Source: Candidatus Bilophila faecipullorum
GTDB lineage: Bacteria; Desulfobacterota; Desulfovibrionia; Desulfovibrionales; Desulfovibrionaceae
Length of the DNA: 60,201 nucleotides
NCBI GenBank assembly: GCA_944326695.1
Contig: CALVEZ010000023.1
Location: 1 to 60,201 of the forward strand
Direction: 5' to 3'
Below the pieces are notes generated by a model. That model ran no database searches. It was given only the letters and a program-made list of their open reading frames with translations, and was not told where the DNA came from. Shown piece after piece: positions 1-8,468 of this stretch (within the stretch, counting starts at the first letter, position 1; every line of letters starts with the position of its first letter). The position numbers were made by a program, and so were the translations under genes.

Positions 1-50
1 GCCTCAGAAACACGCCAAAACGTCCCCTTTCACCCTTTTTTACTCCTCCT

Positions 51-175
51 ACCGCAGGAACGAACTCCTTTCGCGCTACCTCCCCACCACTTGAAAGTCT
101 TTGAAGAGGAAGGGGTGGGGTTTGGGGAGGGGGAGGGGAAACTTTCTTTAGAAAGTTTCCCCTCCCCCTCCCCAA
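51..175 (-). repeat. 3'-end hairpin repeat, copy R1 (downstream of moaA)
   Basis: Positions 122-146 and 151-175 form a perfect 25-bp stem with loop TTTA. It begins 9 bases beyond the moaA stop codon in the direction of transcription. The tail (121 down to about 51, read on the minus strand) holds the shared core CAAAGACTTTCAAG followed by TGGTGGGGAGG. The tail can form a second small hairpin by pairing CCCCACC with GGTGGGG. There is no U-tract. Four further copies lie in the window. Confidence 0.85.
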
Positions 176-184
176 TCTTCCCTT

Positions 185-1228
185 CTACCCCCCGATAGCC
201 GTCATACGACGCTGGGCCACGGCGTTTTTGCGGCTTTCGAGGAGCCGTGCTCCGATGGGCTTGTTGAGTGTGGCGAGGGAGACGATGCGGCGGACGGCCC
301 TGATGCCGAGCCTGGGGTGACGCAGGGCGTTGCGCAGGCGGTATTCGCGGTCATCGAAGAGACAGGTACGCAGGGCTCCGTCCGAGGTGATGCGCAGGCG
401 GTTGCAGGCCGCGCAGAAATGGTTGGAGAGCGGCGTGATGAGCCCGAGACGCCCAAGGCCCGGTCCGTCCGGCCCTGTGAGGGCGTAGAGACGCGCCGGA
501 CCGCCGTTGCGCTGCTCTTCGCTCAGGGGGCGTATGTCCACCACTTCCCTGACGGCGGCGAGGATGTCGGTAGCCGACCAGAAACAGGCGTCGGTCCAGC
601 GGGTACCTTCGCCCATAGGCATGAACTCGATGAAGCGCACGTCTACGGGATGAGCGAGGGCATAGCCTATGAAGGCGGACAGCTCGTCGTCGTTGAAGCC
701 GCGCATGGCGACGGCGTTGAGCTTGAGAGGGATGCCCGCCTCAAGCAGGGCGTCCATGCTCTCGCGGACCCGGGGGAAGAGATCGCGGCCCGTGATGCGC
801 TCGAACTTGGCGCGGTCGAAGGTGTCCAGCGAAAGATTGACGGCGTTGAGGCCGATGGACTTGAGGGCGGGGATGTGCGGGCCGAGCAGCGTGCCGTTGG
901 TGGTCACGCGGATGTCCAGCGCGGGATGCGCCGCCCGCAGCCGTTCGAGAAAGTCCACGAAGCCCTTGCGGGCGAAGGGTTCCCCGCCGGTGAGCCGGAC
1001 CTTTTCCACGCCCATGTCGATGGCCATGTCGACAAGCTGCTCCATTTCCTCGTAGCGCAGAACGGACTCGTGCGGGATGAACGTCTCCATCCCGCTGCGG
1101 CAGTAGGCGCAGCGCAGATTGCAGCGATCCGTGACCGAAAGGCGGATATAACGCACGGTGCGACCGTGGCCGTCCTCCAGCGGGCCGATGGGCGCGCACA
1201 GGGAGGCGAAGGGAGGGATTTCGTTCAT
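185..1228 (-). CDS. moaA: GTP 3',8-cyclase MoaA
   Basis: Radical SAM enzyme that carries out the first step of molybdopterin synthesis, converting GTP to 3',8-cyclo-7,8-dihydro-GTP. The N-terminal cluster motif CNLRCAYC (CxxxCxxC) near residue 37 and the C-terminal second-cluster motif FCAACNRLR with a later TCLF cysteine are both present. The protein ends in Gly-Gly, which MoaA needs to interact with the cyclised intermediate. Its 347 residues are close to the family norm of about 330-340. The start codon overlaps the mobA stop by one base, so it is the last gene of the operon and translationally coupled to mobA. Confidence 0.95.
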   Translation of the reverse strand: MNEIPPFASLCAPIGPLEDGHGRTVRYIRLSVTDRCNLRCAYCRSGMETFIPHESVLRYEEMEQLVDMAIDMGVEKVRLTGGEPFARKGFVDFLERLRAAHPALDIRVTTNGTLLGPHIPALKSIGLNAVNLSLDTFDRAKFERITGRDLFPRVRESMDALLEAGIPLKLNAVAMRGFNDDELSAFIGYALAHPVDVRFIEFMPMGEGTRWTDACFWSATDILAAVREVVDIRPLSEEQRNGGPARLYALTGPDGPGLGRLGLITPLSNHFCAACNRLRITSDGALRTCLFDDREYRLRNALRHPRLGIRAVRRIVSLATLNKPIGARLLESRKNAVAQRRMTAIGG

Positions 1229-1902
1229 CAGCGTCTGTCTGTTGCAGGTTGACCCTTGTCCGCGCGGGGCGGGACAGGGGGATTTTCGGGAAAATCGGCG
1301 GGAGAAGTGGCTTGCGGCCCGGCGGCCAGCGACAGGGCGCGTTCGAGATCAGCCGGGAAATTGATGTTGAAAAAGGGGCGCGCCTCACCGCGCGTGTAGA
1401 CGATGCGGGCCTGACGCGCTTCGGGGACGACAAGGTTGATTTGCCGGATGCCCTGAGCCCGGGCCGCCTCGAAAAAGGGCAGGCAGGCCGGTTCGTAGAT
1501 GGCCGTGAGCGCCTCGATATAGCCCGTTTCCGCCTGCTGGTAGGTGGTCATGAGGGCGTCGGCGGGCCGGGCGTCGCGGGTTTTGACGAGGCGGCGCAGG
1601 GTGGCGGCGTCCATGAAGGGCAGATCGCAGGAAAGGACGAGGACGGGTTCCCGCACGGCACGCAGGAGCGACCAGACGCCCCCGAAGGGGCCGAGGCCCT
1701 CCTCAAAATCGGGGACGGCCCGATAGGGAAGGCCCGGAGGTACGGCGTCGGCGCGGCAGGAAACAAGCACCTCGTCGGTGCAGGCGGCGAGCAGGTCGGC
1801 GGTGCGGGCCAGCATGTCCCGCCCGTCTCCCGGCAGACGCAGGCGGGTCTTGTCCCGCCCGAGCCGGGTGGAGCGGCCTCCGGCCAGCACCGCGCCGATC
1901 AT
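1228..1902 (-). CDS. mobA: Molybdenum cofactor guanylyltransferase MobA
   Basis: Transfers GMP from GTP to molybdopterin to make the guanine dinucleotide cofactor used by formate dehydrogenases and other DMSO-reductase-family enzymes. The nucleotide-binding motif LAGGRSTRLGRDK lies at residues 6-18, and SCDLPFMD follows at mid-length as the metal-binding region. The frame stays open further upstream, but the internal ATG at 1902 is preferred. It overlaps the fdhD stop by four bases (ATGA) and places the LAGG motif at the usual N-terminal position, giving 224 residues. The C-terminal 25 residues are Pro-rich and probably disordered. Confidence 0.92.
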   Translation of the reverse strand: MIGAVLAGGRSTRLGRDKTRLRLPGDGRDMLARTADLLAACTDEVLVSCRADAVPPGLPYRAVPDFEEGLGPFGGVWSLLRAVREPVLVLSCDLPFMDAATLRRLVKTRDARPADALMTTYQQAETGYIEALTAIYEPACLPFFEAARAQGIRQINLVVPEARQARIVYTRGEARPFFNINFPADLERALSLAAGPQATSPADFPENPPVPPRADKGQPATDRR

Positions 1903-2675
1903 GCGATCCTGCCTTCTCCGGCGAAGACGGTAAAACGTTCCTCGCGCGGGCGGCAGAAGCCGAGCAGCGTGACGGGATGGGCGGGATGGCGGCGGTTCTG
2001 CTCGCGGGCCATTTCCACGGGCATGGACGTGACCGCGCTGCGGCTGATGAGGAAAGAAAAGCCAGCCCGCCGCGCCTTGGCGTAAAGGCTCGACGTGATG
2101 CGCGCCGAGACGAAAAGCACGGTGGAGGCGGGATTGATGCCGTTCAGACAGGCCCAGCCCGCCAGCCGGTCGATGCAGTTGTGGCGTCCGATGTCCTCGG
2201 CAAGGCGCAGAAAGACCCCCGAACGCGGATCGAACATGCCCGCCCGGTGAAAGCAGCCCGTGGATTCCCACAGCAGGGGGCAGGAGCCTTCCAGAGAGAG
2301 GAAGGCGTCCATGTGCCGTACGATGTCTTTGGGCGTCATGACGATGGAGGGCGTTTCGTCATGTCCGCGCCGCTCCTCGCGCCGCAGCTCCACGGCGAAG
2401 GCGTGCCGGGCTTCGATGCCGGGTGGAATGGAAATGGAGCGCACCGAGCCGGACATGCGGTAGGGCGACGGCCCGGCCTCGGGGCCGAGATGCAGGTAGT
2501 CGAGCAGCGCGTGCCCCACGCAGAGCGGTTCAAGATCGTCCGGCCATGCCCAGAGGCGGCAACTGCTGCCCGGCCATGAGACGTAGACGCATTCCTCGGG
2601 GCTCACGGAATCGTCGATGTGCTGCCATTCCCCGCTTTTCCAGCGGGTGACGGAATAGGACAGGGGGGTATTCAT
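1899..2675 (-). CDS. fdhD: FdhD-family formate dehydrogenase accessory protein lacking the CxxC loop
   Basis: FdhD carries sulfur from a cysteine desulfurase to the Mo/W-bis-MGD cofactor of formate dehydrogenase. The family signatures ESTGCFHRAG and EDIGRHNCIDR are clear in the second half, and the length of 258 residues fits. The catalytic CxxC loop normally found between the N-terminal domain and the TGxxH motif is not present. The corresponding stretch reads HDETPSIVMTPKDI, and the nearest cysteines are single (GSCPLL and TGCF). It sits 5 bases after moaD and overlaps mobA. It is either a divergent FdhD working through other cysteines or a cofactor-binding paralogue. Confidence 0.85.
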   Translation of the reverse strand: MNTPLSYSVTRWKSGEWQHIDDSVSPEECVYVSWPGSSCRLWAWPDDLEPLCVGHALLDYLHLGPEAGPSPYRMSGSVRSISIPPGIEARHAFAVELRREERRGHDETPSIVMTPKDIVRHMDAFLSLEGSCPLLWESTGCFHRAGMFDPRSGVFLRLAEDIGRHNCIDRLAGWACLNGINPASTVLFVSARITSSLYAKARRAGFSFLISRSAVTSMPVEMAREQNRRHPAHPVTLLGFCRPREERFTVFAGEGRIA

Positions 2676-2680
2676 GGGCT

Positions 2681-2905
2681 TTAACCGCCTCCGACGGCAG
2701 GGACGAAGGCGACGCGGTCTCCGTCGTTCAGAATGCGATCCGGCTCGGCATGGACGCCGTTGACGAAGATGAGCTTGAGGTCTTCGGGCCGGATGTTGAG
2801 GACGCGCATGGCTTCGCCCGCGGTCGCGCCTTCGGGCAGGTCCAGACGTTTGTCCGCCGGGGCATGGACGGCCAACGTAGCGAAGCAGCGAACTTCTATT
2901 TGCAT
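2681..2905 (-). CDS. moaD: MoaD-type sulfur carrier protein
   Basis: Small ubiquitin-like protein (74 residues) ending in AVGGG, the Gly-Gly tail that is adenylated and thiocarboxylated to donate sulfur to molybdopterin. The start at 2905 (MQIEVRC) is preferred over the ATG 24 bases upstream because AAAGGAG lies 9 bases before it. The gene follows the E1-like gene by 14 bases and precedes fdhD by 5 bases, so the activating enzyme and its likely substrate are adjacent. A tungstopterin (AOR-type) MoaD is also possible, and no MoaE gene is in the window. Confidence 0.88.
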   Translation of the reverse strand: MQIEVRCFATLAVHAPADKRLDLPEGATAGEAMRVLNIRPEDLKLIFVNGVHAEPDRILNDGDRVAFVPAVGGG

Positions 2906-2919
2906 AAGACGCTCCTTTA

Positions 2920-3693
2920 TCAGTTCCATTCTAGCGGAGCAAACACGTTTTCCGCAAGGTCGAAGAGAAGCAGTCCTTTTTGGTGCGGTTTTCCGGTGAG
3001 CAGCTTAAGGACTTCCGCGGCTTGCAGGGCGGCGGCGAGGGCCGCCGTGGGCGCGAGATTGCCTTCCTTTTCCTCGACGCCTCCGCCGCCTTCGTCGCCC
3101 GCACCGAGATAGGCGGCTGGGCCTTCCTCGCCGGGGAGGACCACGGCCATCCATCCGGTCAGGCCGGAAATGCCCGCGCTGACCAGAGGAGCCCCGGCGC
3201 GCGCGGCGGCGGACTGCAAGGCGGCCCGGTCCCGCAAGCCGCCGAGGGCGTCCACGATCACGTCGGCCTCCTGCGCGAGAGCTTCAAGCTCCGGGCCGCG
3301 TACAAAGCGGGGGATGGCGGTGAAGGCGATTTCGCTGTTGACCTCCGCCACATGCAGGCGCGCGGCTTCGGCCTTGTTCATGCCGAGGCGTTTTTCCGTG
3401 CACAACAACTGCCGGTTGAGATTGGAAGGCTCGAAGACGTCTCCGTCCGCCCCGACGATCCGGCCCACGCCCATGCGGGCGAGCATGTCCAGCACGTGTC
3501 CGCCGAGGCCGCCCAAGCCCACGATGAGTACCCGGCCTTCGGCCAGCCGCATCTGTTCGGTTTCGCTCAAGAGGCAGTTTCGCTTGTACCGTTCCGCAAA
3601 CATGGCGGCCTCGCTGCGGTAAGGCCGGAACGGGCCGCCCGGCGGGAGGCGTCTTTCCGGCGTTTTCCCCTCTGTTTCCTGCATGTTCAGCAT
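2920..3693 (-). CDS. MoeB/ThiF-family E1-like adenylyltransferase without the family cysteines
   Basis: An ATP-dependent activating enzyme expected to adenylate the C-terminal glycine of the adjacent MoaD. The Rossmann motif VGLGGLGG (about residues 58-65), the NLNRQLL segment and the VDALGG segment are typical. The region that normally carries two CxxC zinc pairs and a catalytic cysteine instead runs through Gly/Ala/Glu-rich sequence (AYLGAGDEGGGG) with no cysteine, although the LQAAEVLKLLTG helix that follows is conserved. It is the first gene of the molybdopterin operon. The exact start is uncertain because no strong ribosome-binding site precedes this ATG, and an internal ATG at MFAERYKRN is an alternative. 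Confidence 0.8.
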   Translation of the reverse strand: MLNMQETEGKTPERRLPPGGPFRPYRSEAAMFAERYKRNCLLSETEQMRLAEGRVLIVGLGGLGGHVLDMLARMGVGRIVGADGDVFEPSNLNRQLLCTEKRLGMNKAEAARLHVAEVNSEIAFTAIPRFVRGPELEALAQEADVIVDALGGLRDRAALQSAAARAGAPLVSAGISGLTGWMAVVLPGEEGPAAYLGAGDEGGGGVEEKEGNLAPTAALAAALQAAEVLKLLTGKPHQKGLLLFDLAENVFAPLEWN

Positions 3694-3880
3694 GAAAAGG
3701 GAAGCATGGGTTTCATTTCCGTAAAGGCTGGCGCTCCCGGGAAAGGGAGGTCATCGTTCCTAGAATAAGACGCGGGCTCTTTTGGGGCAAGGCTCTTCTC
3801 TTTTGCCGGGCCCCGAAGATTCCGGCGGTAGGGGGAACACCCTGAATCTGTTGACCCGGCCCGGCATTCCCTTTCCGCTC

Positions 3881-5158
3881 CTATTTTTCGCTCCACAAAG
3901 CCCGGCCATTCTTGAGGCGCAGGCGTCCGAGGGGCAGGCCATGCCAGAAGAGCGAGGCTTCCTTGCCTGCGAGCCCGGTATCGAAGCTGACGCCTTGCAG
4001 GAGGCGTTCAAGCTGGGCCGTATCGTCAAGATCGAGGCGGGGGATGCGGGAGGGCGCGGGATCAAGCAGGACCCGCAAACGGGGCGAGGGTATGGCCCCC
4101 TGCGCGGAGGCCTTGCCGAGGGACATCCCCTGCCAGCGCAGAGAGGCGGGCAGGAAAGAAAGCGCGGCGGCGGGGAGGAAACGCAGCGACCCCTCGAAAA
4201 TCCCCAGTTCGCCGGGCGGCAGGAGTTCGGGGGACATGCCGAAATCTTTGAGGAAGGCCGGAGGCAAAGGGCGATAGGAGGCTGTGGAGCGGATGTTTTC
4301 GGAAAGGGTGGGTGCCGTTTTGGGCGCGCCGGGCTTGTGCAGGAGGGCGATGTAAAAGCCCTGCGCGTTGGAGGCGTCCTCGTCCACGCGCAGCGTACCG
4401 CCGCAGCCCGGGCGTTCCGGTTCCGCGAAGACGAAGCCCGGGAAGGGCGGCAGGGGCACGACCTCAAGGCCGAGCTCGTTGACCGCAAAAAGGACCTGTT
4501 CTTCGTTTTCGTTCACGTTGGTGGTGCAGGTCGAATAGACGAGCCGCCCGCCCGGGCGCAGGAGCCGGGCGGACTTGGCCAGAAGCTTGCGTTGCAGGTC
4601 GATCAGCGGCTTCAGCTTGTCGCCCTGCCACATTTTGACCGCCTGCGGGTTCTTGTCCGTGGTGCCCCAGCCGGAGCAGGGCGGATCAAGCTGGATGGCG
4701 TCCCACGAGGCGTCGGGCAGGGGAAGCCCTTCCCCGGGCCACGAACAGGTGGCGGCCTGAAGGAGGTTGAGCCCGGCCAGATTGCGGCGCAGGTTGGCCA
4801 GACGGGGGCGGGTCGGCTCGTTGCCGAGCACGAGGCCCGTGGGACCGACAAGCTGCGCGAGAAGACCCGTCTTGCTGCCCGGGCTGGCGCAGACGTCGAG
4901 CACGCGGTCGCCGGGCCGTGGATTGAGCGCCAGCGGGGGCAGCATGGACGAACGATCCTGAATGTATATGTATCCCCAGAAGGCGGCGAGGCTGCGCCCG
5001 AGAGGGAAGGGCTCGCGGACAAGCCGCCGGACAAGCGGCGAGAAGGGCTCGGGTTCGAAGGCGAAGCCTTGCGCCGTAAGCAGTTCCTCGACGAGGGGCG
5101 TTTGCTCGGGGGTGCAGACAAGGCGGAAAGAACGGCGGAGAGGGGCGGTTTCGTTCAT
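3881..5158 (-). CDS. RsmB/RsmF-type RNA 5-methylcytosine methyltransferase
   Basis: SAM-dependent enzyme of the NOL1/NOP2/Sun family, most likely methylating a cytosine of 16S rRNA or tRNA. Motif I DVCASPGSKT (about residues 88-97), motif IV DPPCSGWGT (cysteine 161, the base-release residue) and motif VI YSTCTTNVNE (cysteine 211, the nucleophile) are all present. The C-terminal 150 residues form an extra domain like the PUA-type region of RsmF, which favours RsmF over RsmB. It has 425 residues. It is transcribed in the same direction as the molybdopterin operon but lies 187 bases upstream of it, so probably forms its own unit. Confidence 0.9.
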   Translation of the reverse strand: MNETAPLRRSFRLVCTPEQTPLVEELLTAQGFAFEPEPFSPLVRRLVREPFPLGRSLAAFWGYIYIQDRSSMLPPLALNPRPGDRVLDVCASPGSKTGLLAQLVGPTGLVLGNEPTRPRLANLRRNLAGLNLLQAATCSWPGEGLPLPDASWDAIQLDPPCSGWGTTDKNPQAVKMWQGDKLKPLIDLQRKLLAKSARLLRPGGRLVYSTCTTNVNENEEQVLFAVNELGLEVVPLPPFPGFVFAEPERPGCGGTLRVDEDASNAQGFYIALLHKPGAPKTAPTLSENIRSTASYRPLPPAFLKDFGMSPELLPPGELGIFEGSLRFLPAAALSFLPASLRWQGMSLGKASAQGAIPSPRLRVLLDPAPSRIPRLDLDDTAQLERLLQGVSFDTGLAGKEASLFWHGLPLGRLRLKNGRALWSEK

Positions 5159-5301
5159 GGTATCCCATTATAAAAAAACACGATAAGAGTTGTTGGCGCG
5201 CGCCTTTGGCGCGTCTCTCGGCTTGCGGAGTCGTAGGTGTCTATAGTATGGTCAAAAAAGTCGGCCGGACCAACCGGCGAATCCTTCAAGGAGATTTCAT
5301 A

Positions 5302-6951
5302 ATGCATCTGATATTCCGTACGGCCTTCGTGCTGTGTACAATGCTGGTTTTTGCGGCGCAAGCCCTGGCCGCCGACGTGCGCAGCTACGCGGTGCTGCCT
5401 TTTAAAGTGAACGGTTCCAGCGGGTTCACGTATCTTGAAAAGGCCATCCCCTCCATGCTGACGTCCCGTCTGTACTGGCAGGGGCACTTTCAGCCCGTTT
5501 CCGACGCCGCCCTCGCCAAGGCGGGCCGCGTTTCCGACGCCGCCGGAGCTGCCAAGGCGCTGGCCTCCACAGGCGCGGATTACGTGATCTGGGGCGACGT
5601 CACGGTCATGGGCAACGACGCGAGCCTTGACGTGCTGGTGCGCGACAAGGCGGGCAAGGAATGGCGCAAGGGCACGCAAACCCCGGTCAACGATCTCATC
5701 GCCGCCCTGCAGGGCCTTTCCGACGCCATCAACGCCGAGGTCTTCGGACGGGGCGGCATGGGCAAATCGGCTGCGTCCGCACCGGTCGCCGCCGCGCCCT
5801 TCAATCCCAATCTCGTGCAGAAGGAGGCCACCCAGCGTCAGGTCTACCTGAACCCGCAGTTCCGCTATCAGGGCAGCGACGGTACCCGTTACCGCAGCCA
5901 GACCCTGCCCTACGCCTCGGTGGGGATGCTCGTGGCCGACGTCAACGGCGACGGCAAGAACGAGGTGGTGGTCCTCAGCGAAAAGCGTCTCTACGTCTAC
6001 CAGTGGCAGAGCGAGCGCCTTATGCCCCTCGGGGAATACGCGATTCCGACCCGCATGATGCCTTTGACCATCCGCAGCATCGATCTGGACCGCGACCGCG
6101 CCGACGAAATCGTCCTCACCGCCTACGAAGAAGAATACACGCAGCCCTACTCCTACATCCTGAGCTTCAAGGGCAACAATTTCCGGGAACTGGTCACGCG
6201 CGCGCCCTATTATCTCAACGTGGTGCGCACCGCCCCCGACTTTACCCCCGTGCTCGTGGGGCAGAAGGGCGATCCCTCCCGCATCTTCTCGCGGGGCGGC
6301 GTGTATGAAATGCTGAAGCAGGGCGACACGCTGGTGCAGTCCAAGAAACTCGACCTGCCCGAAGGCGTCAACGTCATGAACTTCGCGTGGCTCCCCGGCA
6401 CGGAAGGCAAGGAAACCGACAAGCTCGTGGTGCTCACCGACGAGGAACGCCTGCGCGTCTTCTCGCCGCAGGGCTCGCAGCTCAACCAGACAGACGAAAA
6501 GTTCTCCGGCTCGGCTATCGGCATCGCCGAGCAGACCCATATGCCCGGCATGGGCAAGAGCAACGTCCTCATCCCCTCGCAGTACTTCGTGCCGCTGCGT
6601 ATGATCCCCATGGACCTTGAGCGCGACGGAACGTGGGAACTTTTGGTCAACAAGCCCATTTCCGTTTCCGCGCAGTTCTTCGAGAACTACCGCTTCTTCC
6701 CTGAGGGCGAGGTGCAGTCCCTGTACTGGGACGGCGTGGGCCTGAGCCTCCAGTGGAAGACCCGGCGCATCAAGGGGTCGGTGGTGGACTTCGCGTTGTC
6801 CGACCCCAACAACGACGGCGTGCAGGACCTCGTGGTCTGCCTCAATACGCACCCCGGCGCGCTCGGGCTCCAGAACCGCAAGACCGTGGTCGTGGCCTAC
6901 CCGCTTGACCTGAGCCAGATGGACCCGAAGACGGCCCCCTCGCTCGAATAG
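5302..6951 (+). CDS. Secreted FG-GAP/VCBS repeat protein with TolB_N-like N-terminus
   Basis: A signal peptide (residues 1-24, ending ALAA) precedes a domain of about 130 residues beginning VRSYAVLPFKV that resembles the N-terminal part of TolB/CsgG-like periplasmic proteins. The rest holds Asp/Gly-rich FG-GAP type calcium-loop repeats, for example VADVNGDGKNEV (near 210), IDLDRDRADEIV (near 260), MDLERDGTWEL and DPNNDGVQDLV (near 500), predicting a beta-propeller. The start at 5302 has AAGGAG nine bases upstream; the longer open frame has no such site. It stands alone and is followed by a strong terminator. Function unknown; a periplasmic or surface binding scaffold is plausible. Confidence 0.75.
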   Translation: MHLIFRTAFVLCTMLVFAAQALAADVRSYAVLPFKVNGSSGFTYLEKAIPSMLTSRLYWQGHFQPVSDAALAKAGRVSDAAGAAKALASTGADYVIWGDVTVMGNDASLDVLVRDKAGKEWRKGTQTPVNDLIAALQGLSDAINAEVFGRGGMGKSAASAPVAAAPFNPNLVQKEATQRQVYLNPQFRYQGSDGTRYRSQTLPYASVGMLVADVNGDGKNEVVVLSEKRLYVYQWQSERLMPLGEYAIPTRMMPLTIRSIDLDRDRADEIVLTAYEEEYTQPYSYILSFKGNNFRELVTRAPYYLNVVRTAPDFTPVLVGQKGDPSRIFSRGGVYEMLKQGDTLVQSKKLDLPEGVNVMNFAWLPGTEGKETDKLVVLTDEERLRVFSPQGSQLNQTDEKFSGSAIGIAEQTHMPGMGKSNVLIPSQYFVPLRMIPMDLERDGTWELLVNKPISVSAQFFENYRFFPEGEVQSLYWDGVGLSLQWKTRRIKGSVVDFALSDPNNDGVQDLVVCLNTHPGALGLQNRKTVVVAYPLDLSQMDPKTAPSLE

Positions 6952-6988
6952 ACCCTTTCTCCCGACAGGCTCCCGGGCCTTTGACCTG

Positions 6989-7022
6989 AAGCGCGGGTTC
7001 CCGGCGGAACCCGCGCTTTTTT
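6989..7022 (+). terminator. Intrinsic terminator
   Basis: A perfect 13-bp stem (6989-7001 with 7006-7018), loop CGGC, runs into six T residues. It lies 37 bases after the FG-GAP gene stop. Confidence 0.92.
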
Positions 7023-7149
7023 GCGTTTTCTCCTTCTCATTTCGAGAAATATGCCTCCCAATCCGGGAGAATTCTCAATCCGGGAACGTCCTTCCGCCTG
7101 CCCCGCCAAGAAAGCGCCATGAATCCGGTCTCATAGGAACATGAAAAAG

Positions 7150-7165
7150 TGGCCTCATCCTTGCT
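7150..7165 (+). promoter_or_regulatory. Candidate sigma-54 promoter of dpaL
   Basis: TGGCCTCATCCTTGCT matches the sigma-54 consensus (TGGCAC, 5 bases, TTGCW) with the invariant GG and GC exactly 12 bases apart. It sits about 60 bases before the dpaL start. The upstream half is imperfect (CCT in place of CAC), so this is a candidate only. Confidence 0.4.
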
Positions 7166-7226
7166 GGAAGAGGCCTGCCGCCGGGAAAGGCCCGGCAGGG
7201 AGACATTCTGTTTTCGGGAGGAATCT

Positions 7227-8453
7227 ATGGAAGGGCCACTCCGCTATCATCTGAATCCCACGCGCCTGTACCCCGGCGAGGGAGCGGGTCTTGACGTGCT
7301 TGGTCCTGCGGAAGCCGGGCGTGCGCGGCGTTTTCACGCCGGATTCGCGCAGTACGCGCCCACGCCGCTGGTTTCGCTGCCGCATCTGGCGGCTTCGCTG
7401 GGGCTCGGGACTATCCGGGTCAAGGACGAGTCCAAGCGTTTCGGGCTCAACGCTTTCAAGGTCCTCGGCGCGTCCTACGCGATGGGCCGTTATTTGGCGG
7501 AACGCCTCGGCAGGTCCATTGACGAGGTGACGCCCACCGAGCTTTGCTCTCCAGCCATGAGCCAGCTTCTCGGGCCGATCACCTTTGTTTCCGCCACGGA
7601 CGGCAATCATGGCCGGGCCGTGGCGTGGACGGCGCAACAGCTTGGCAAGAAGGCGGTCATCTACATGCCGAAGGGCTCCGATCCCGTCCGGCTGGAGAAC
7701 ATCCGCAGCCACGGCGCGGAAGCGTCCATCACCGATCTCAACTATGACGACGCGGTGCGCCTCGCGTGGCGCATGGCGCAGGAAAACGGCTGGATCATGG
7801 TGCAGGATACGGCGTGGGAGAACTACGAAGCCATCCCCACGTGGATCATGCAGGGCTACGCGGCCTTGGCGGTTGAGGCCTTGGAACAGTGGAGAGCGGA
7901 GGAGGGCGGGCCTCCGACGCATCTTTTCCTTCAGGCCGGGGTAGGCTCCTTCGCGGCGGGCGTGCTCGGCTATATGGCCTCCGCGTTGGGTTCCGCCCTG
8001 CCCGTTACGGTCATCGTGGAGCCGCACGCGGCGGATTGCATCTACCGTTCGGCTCGTGCGGGCGACGGCCAGCCCCACGCGGTAACGGGCGATCTGGCGA
8101 CGCTCATGGCCGGGCTTGCCTGCGGCGAGCCGTGCACGGTGGGTTGGCCCATTCTGCGTGATTACGCCTCGGCCTATCTTTCCTGTCCCGACTACATGGC
8201 CGCGAACGGGATGCGTCTCTACGCCGCCCCGCGCGGTGGCGACGCTCCCATCGTCTCCGGTGAATCGGGCGCGGCATCCCTTGGCGCGCTGGACGGCGTT
8301 ATGCGTTCCCCGTCGCTGGCTTCCCTGCGCGGGGCACTTTCTCTCGGGCCCGGTTCGCGCGTGCTGCTCATCAGCACCGAAGGCGATACTTCGCCGCGCG
8401 TCTGGCGTGACGTCTGCTGGTACGGCAGGCACGCCGACGAACTTGGGAAGTGA
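7227..8453 (+). CDS. dpaL: Diaminopropionate ammonia-lyase
   Basis: PLP fold-type II enzyme that splits 2,3-diaminopropionate into pyruvate and two ammonia. Lysine 78 in GLNAFKVLG is the expected Schiff-base residue (Lys77 in E. coli YgeX), and ATDGNHG near residues 123-129 carries the active-site aspartate of the family. The glycine-rich phosphate loop QAGVGSFAAG is also present. The start at 7227 is set by GGGAGG eight bases upstream, giving 408 residues against about 400 in known enzymes; the longer frame would overrun the candidate sigma-54 promoter. It is monocistronic and ends in a hairpin repeat. It would feed amino-acid nitrogen and pyruvate into fermentation or sulfite respiration. 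Confidence 0.92.
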   Translation: MEGPLRYHLNPTRLYPGEGAGLDVLGPAEAGRARRFHAGFAQYAPTPLVSLPHLAASLGLGTIRVKDESKRFGLNAFKVLGASYAMGRYLAERLGRSIDEVTPTELCSPAMSQLLGPITFVSATDGNHGRAVAWTAQQLGKKAVIYMPKGSDPVRLENIRSHGAEASITDLNYDDAVRLAWRMAQENGWIMVQDTAWENYEAIPTWIMQGYAALAVEALEQWRAEEGGPPTHLFLQAGVGSFAAGVLGYMASALGSALPVTVIVEPHAADCIYRSARAGDGQPHAVTGDLATLMAGLACGEPCTVGWPILRDYASAYLSCPDYMAANGMRLYAAPRGGDAPIVSGESGAASLGALDGVMRSPSLASLRGALSLGPGSRVLLISTEGDTSPRVWRDVCWYGRHADELGK

Positions 8454-8468
8454 GGAAAAGGAAAAAGA

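Noticed and set aside
1228..2271. Extended 347-residue version of MobA
   Set aside because: The first 123 residues are fdhD read in another frame; the LAGG motif and ATGA overlap fix the start at 1902.
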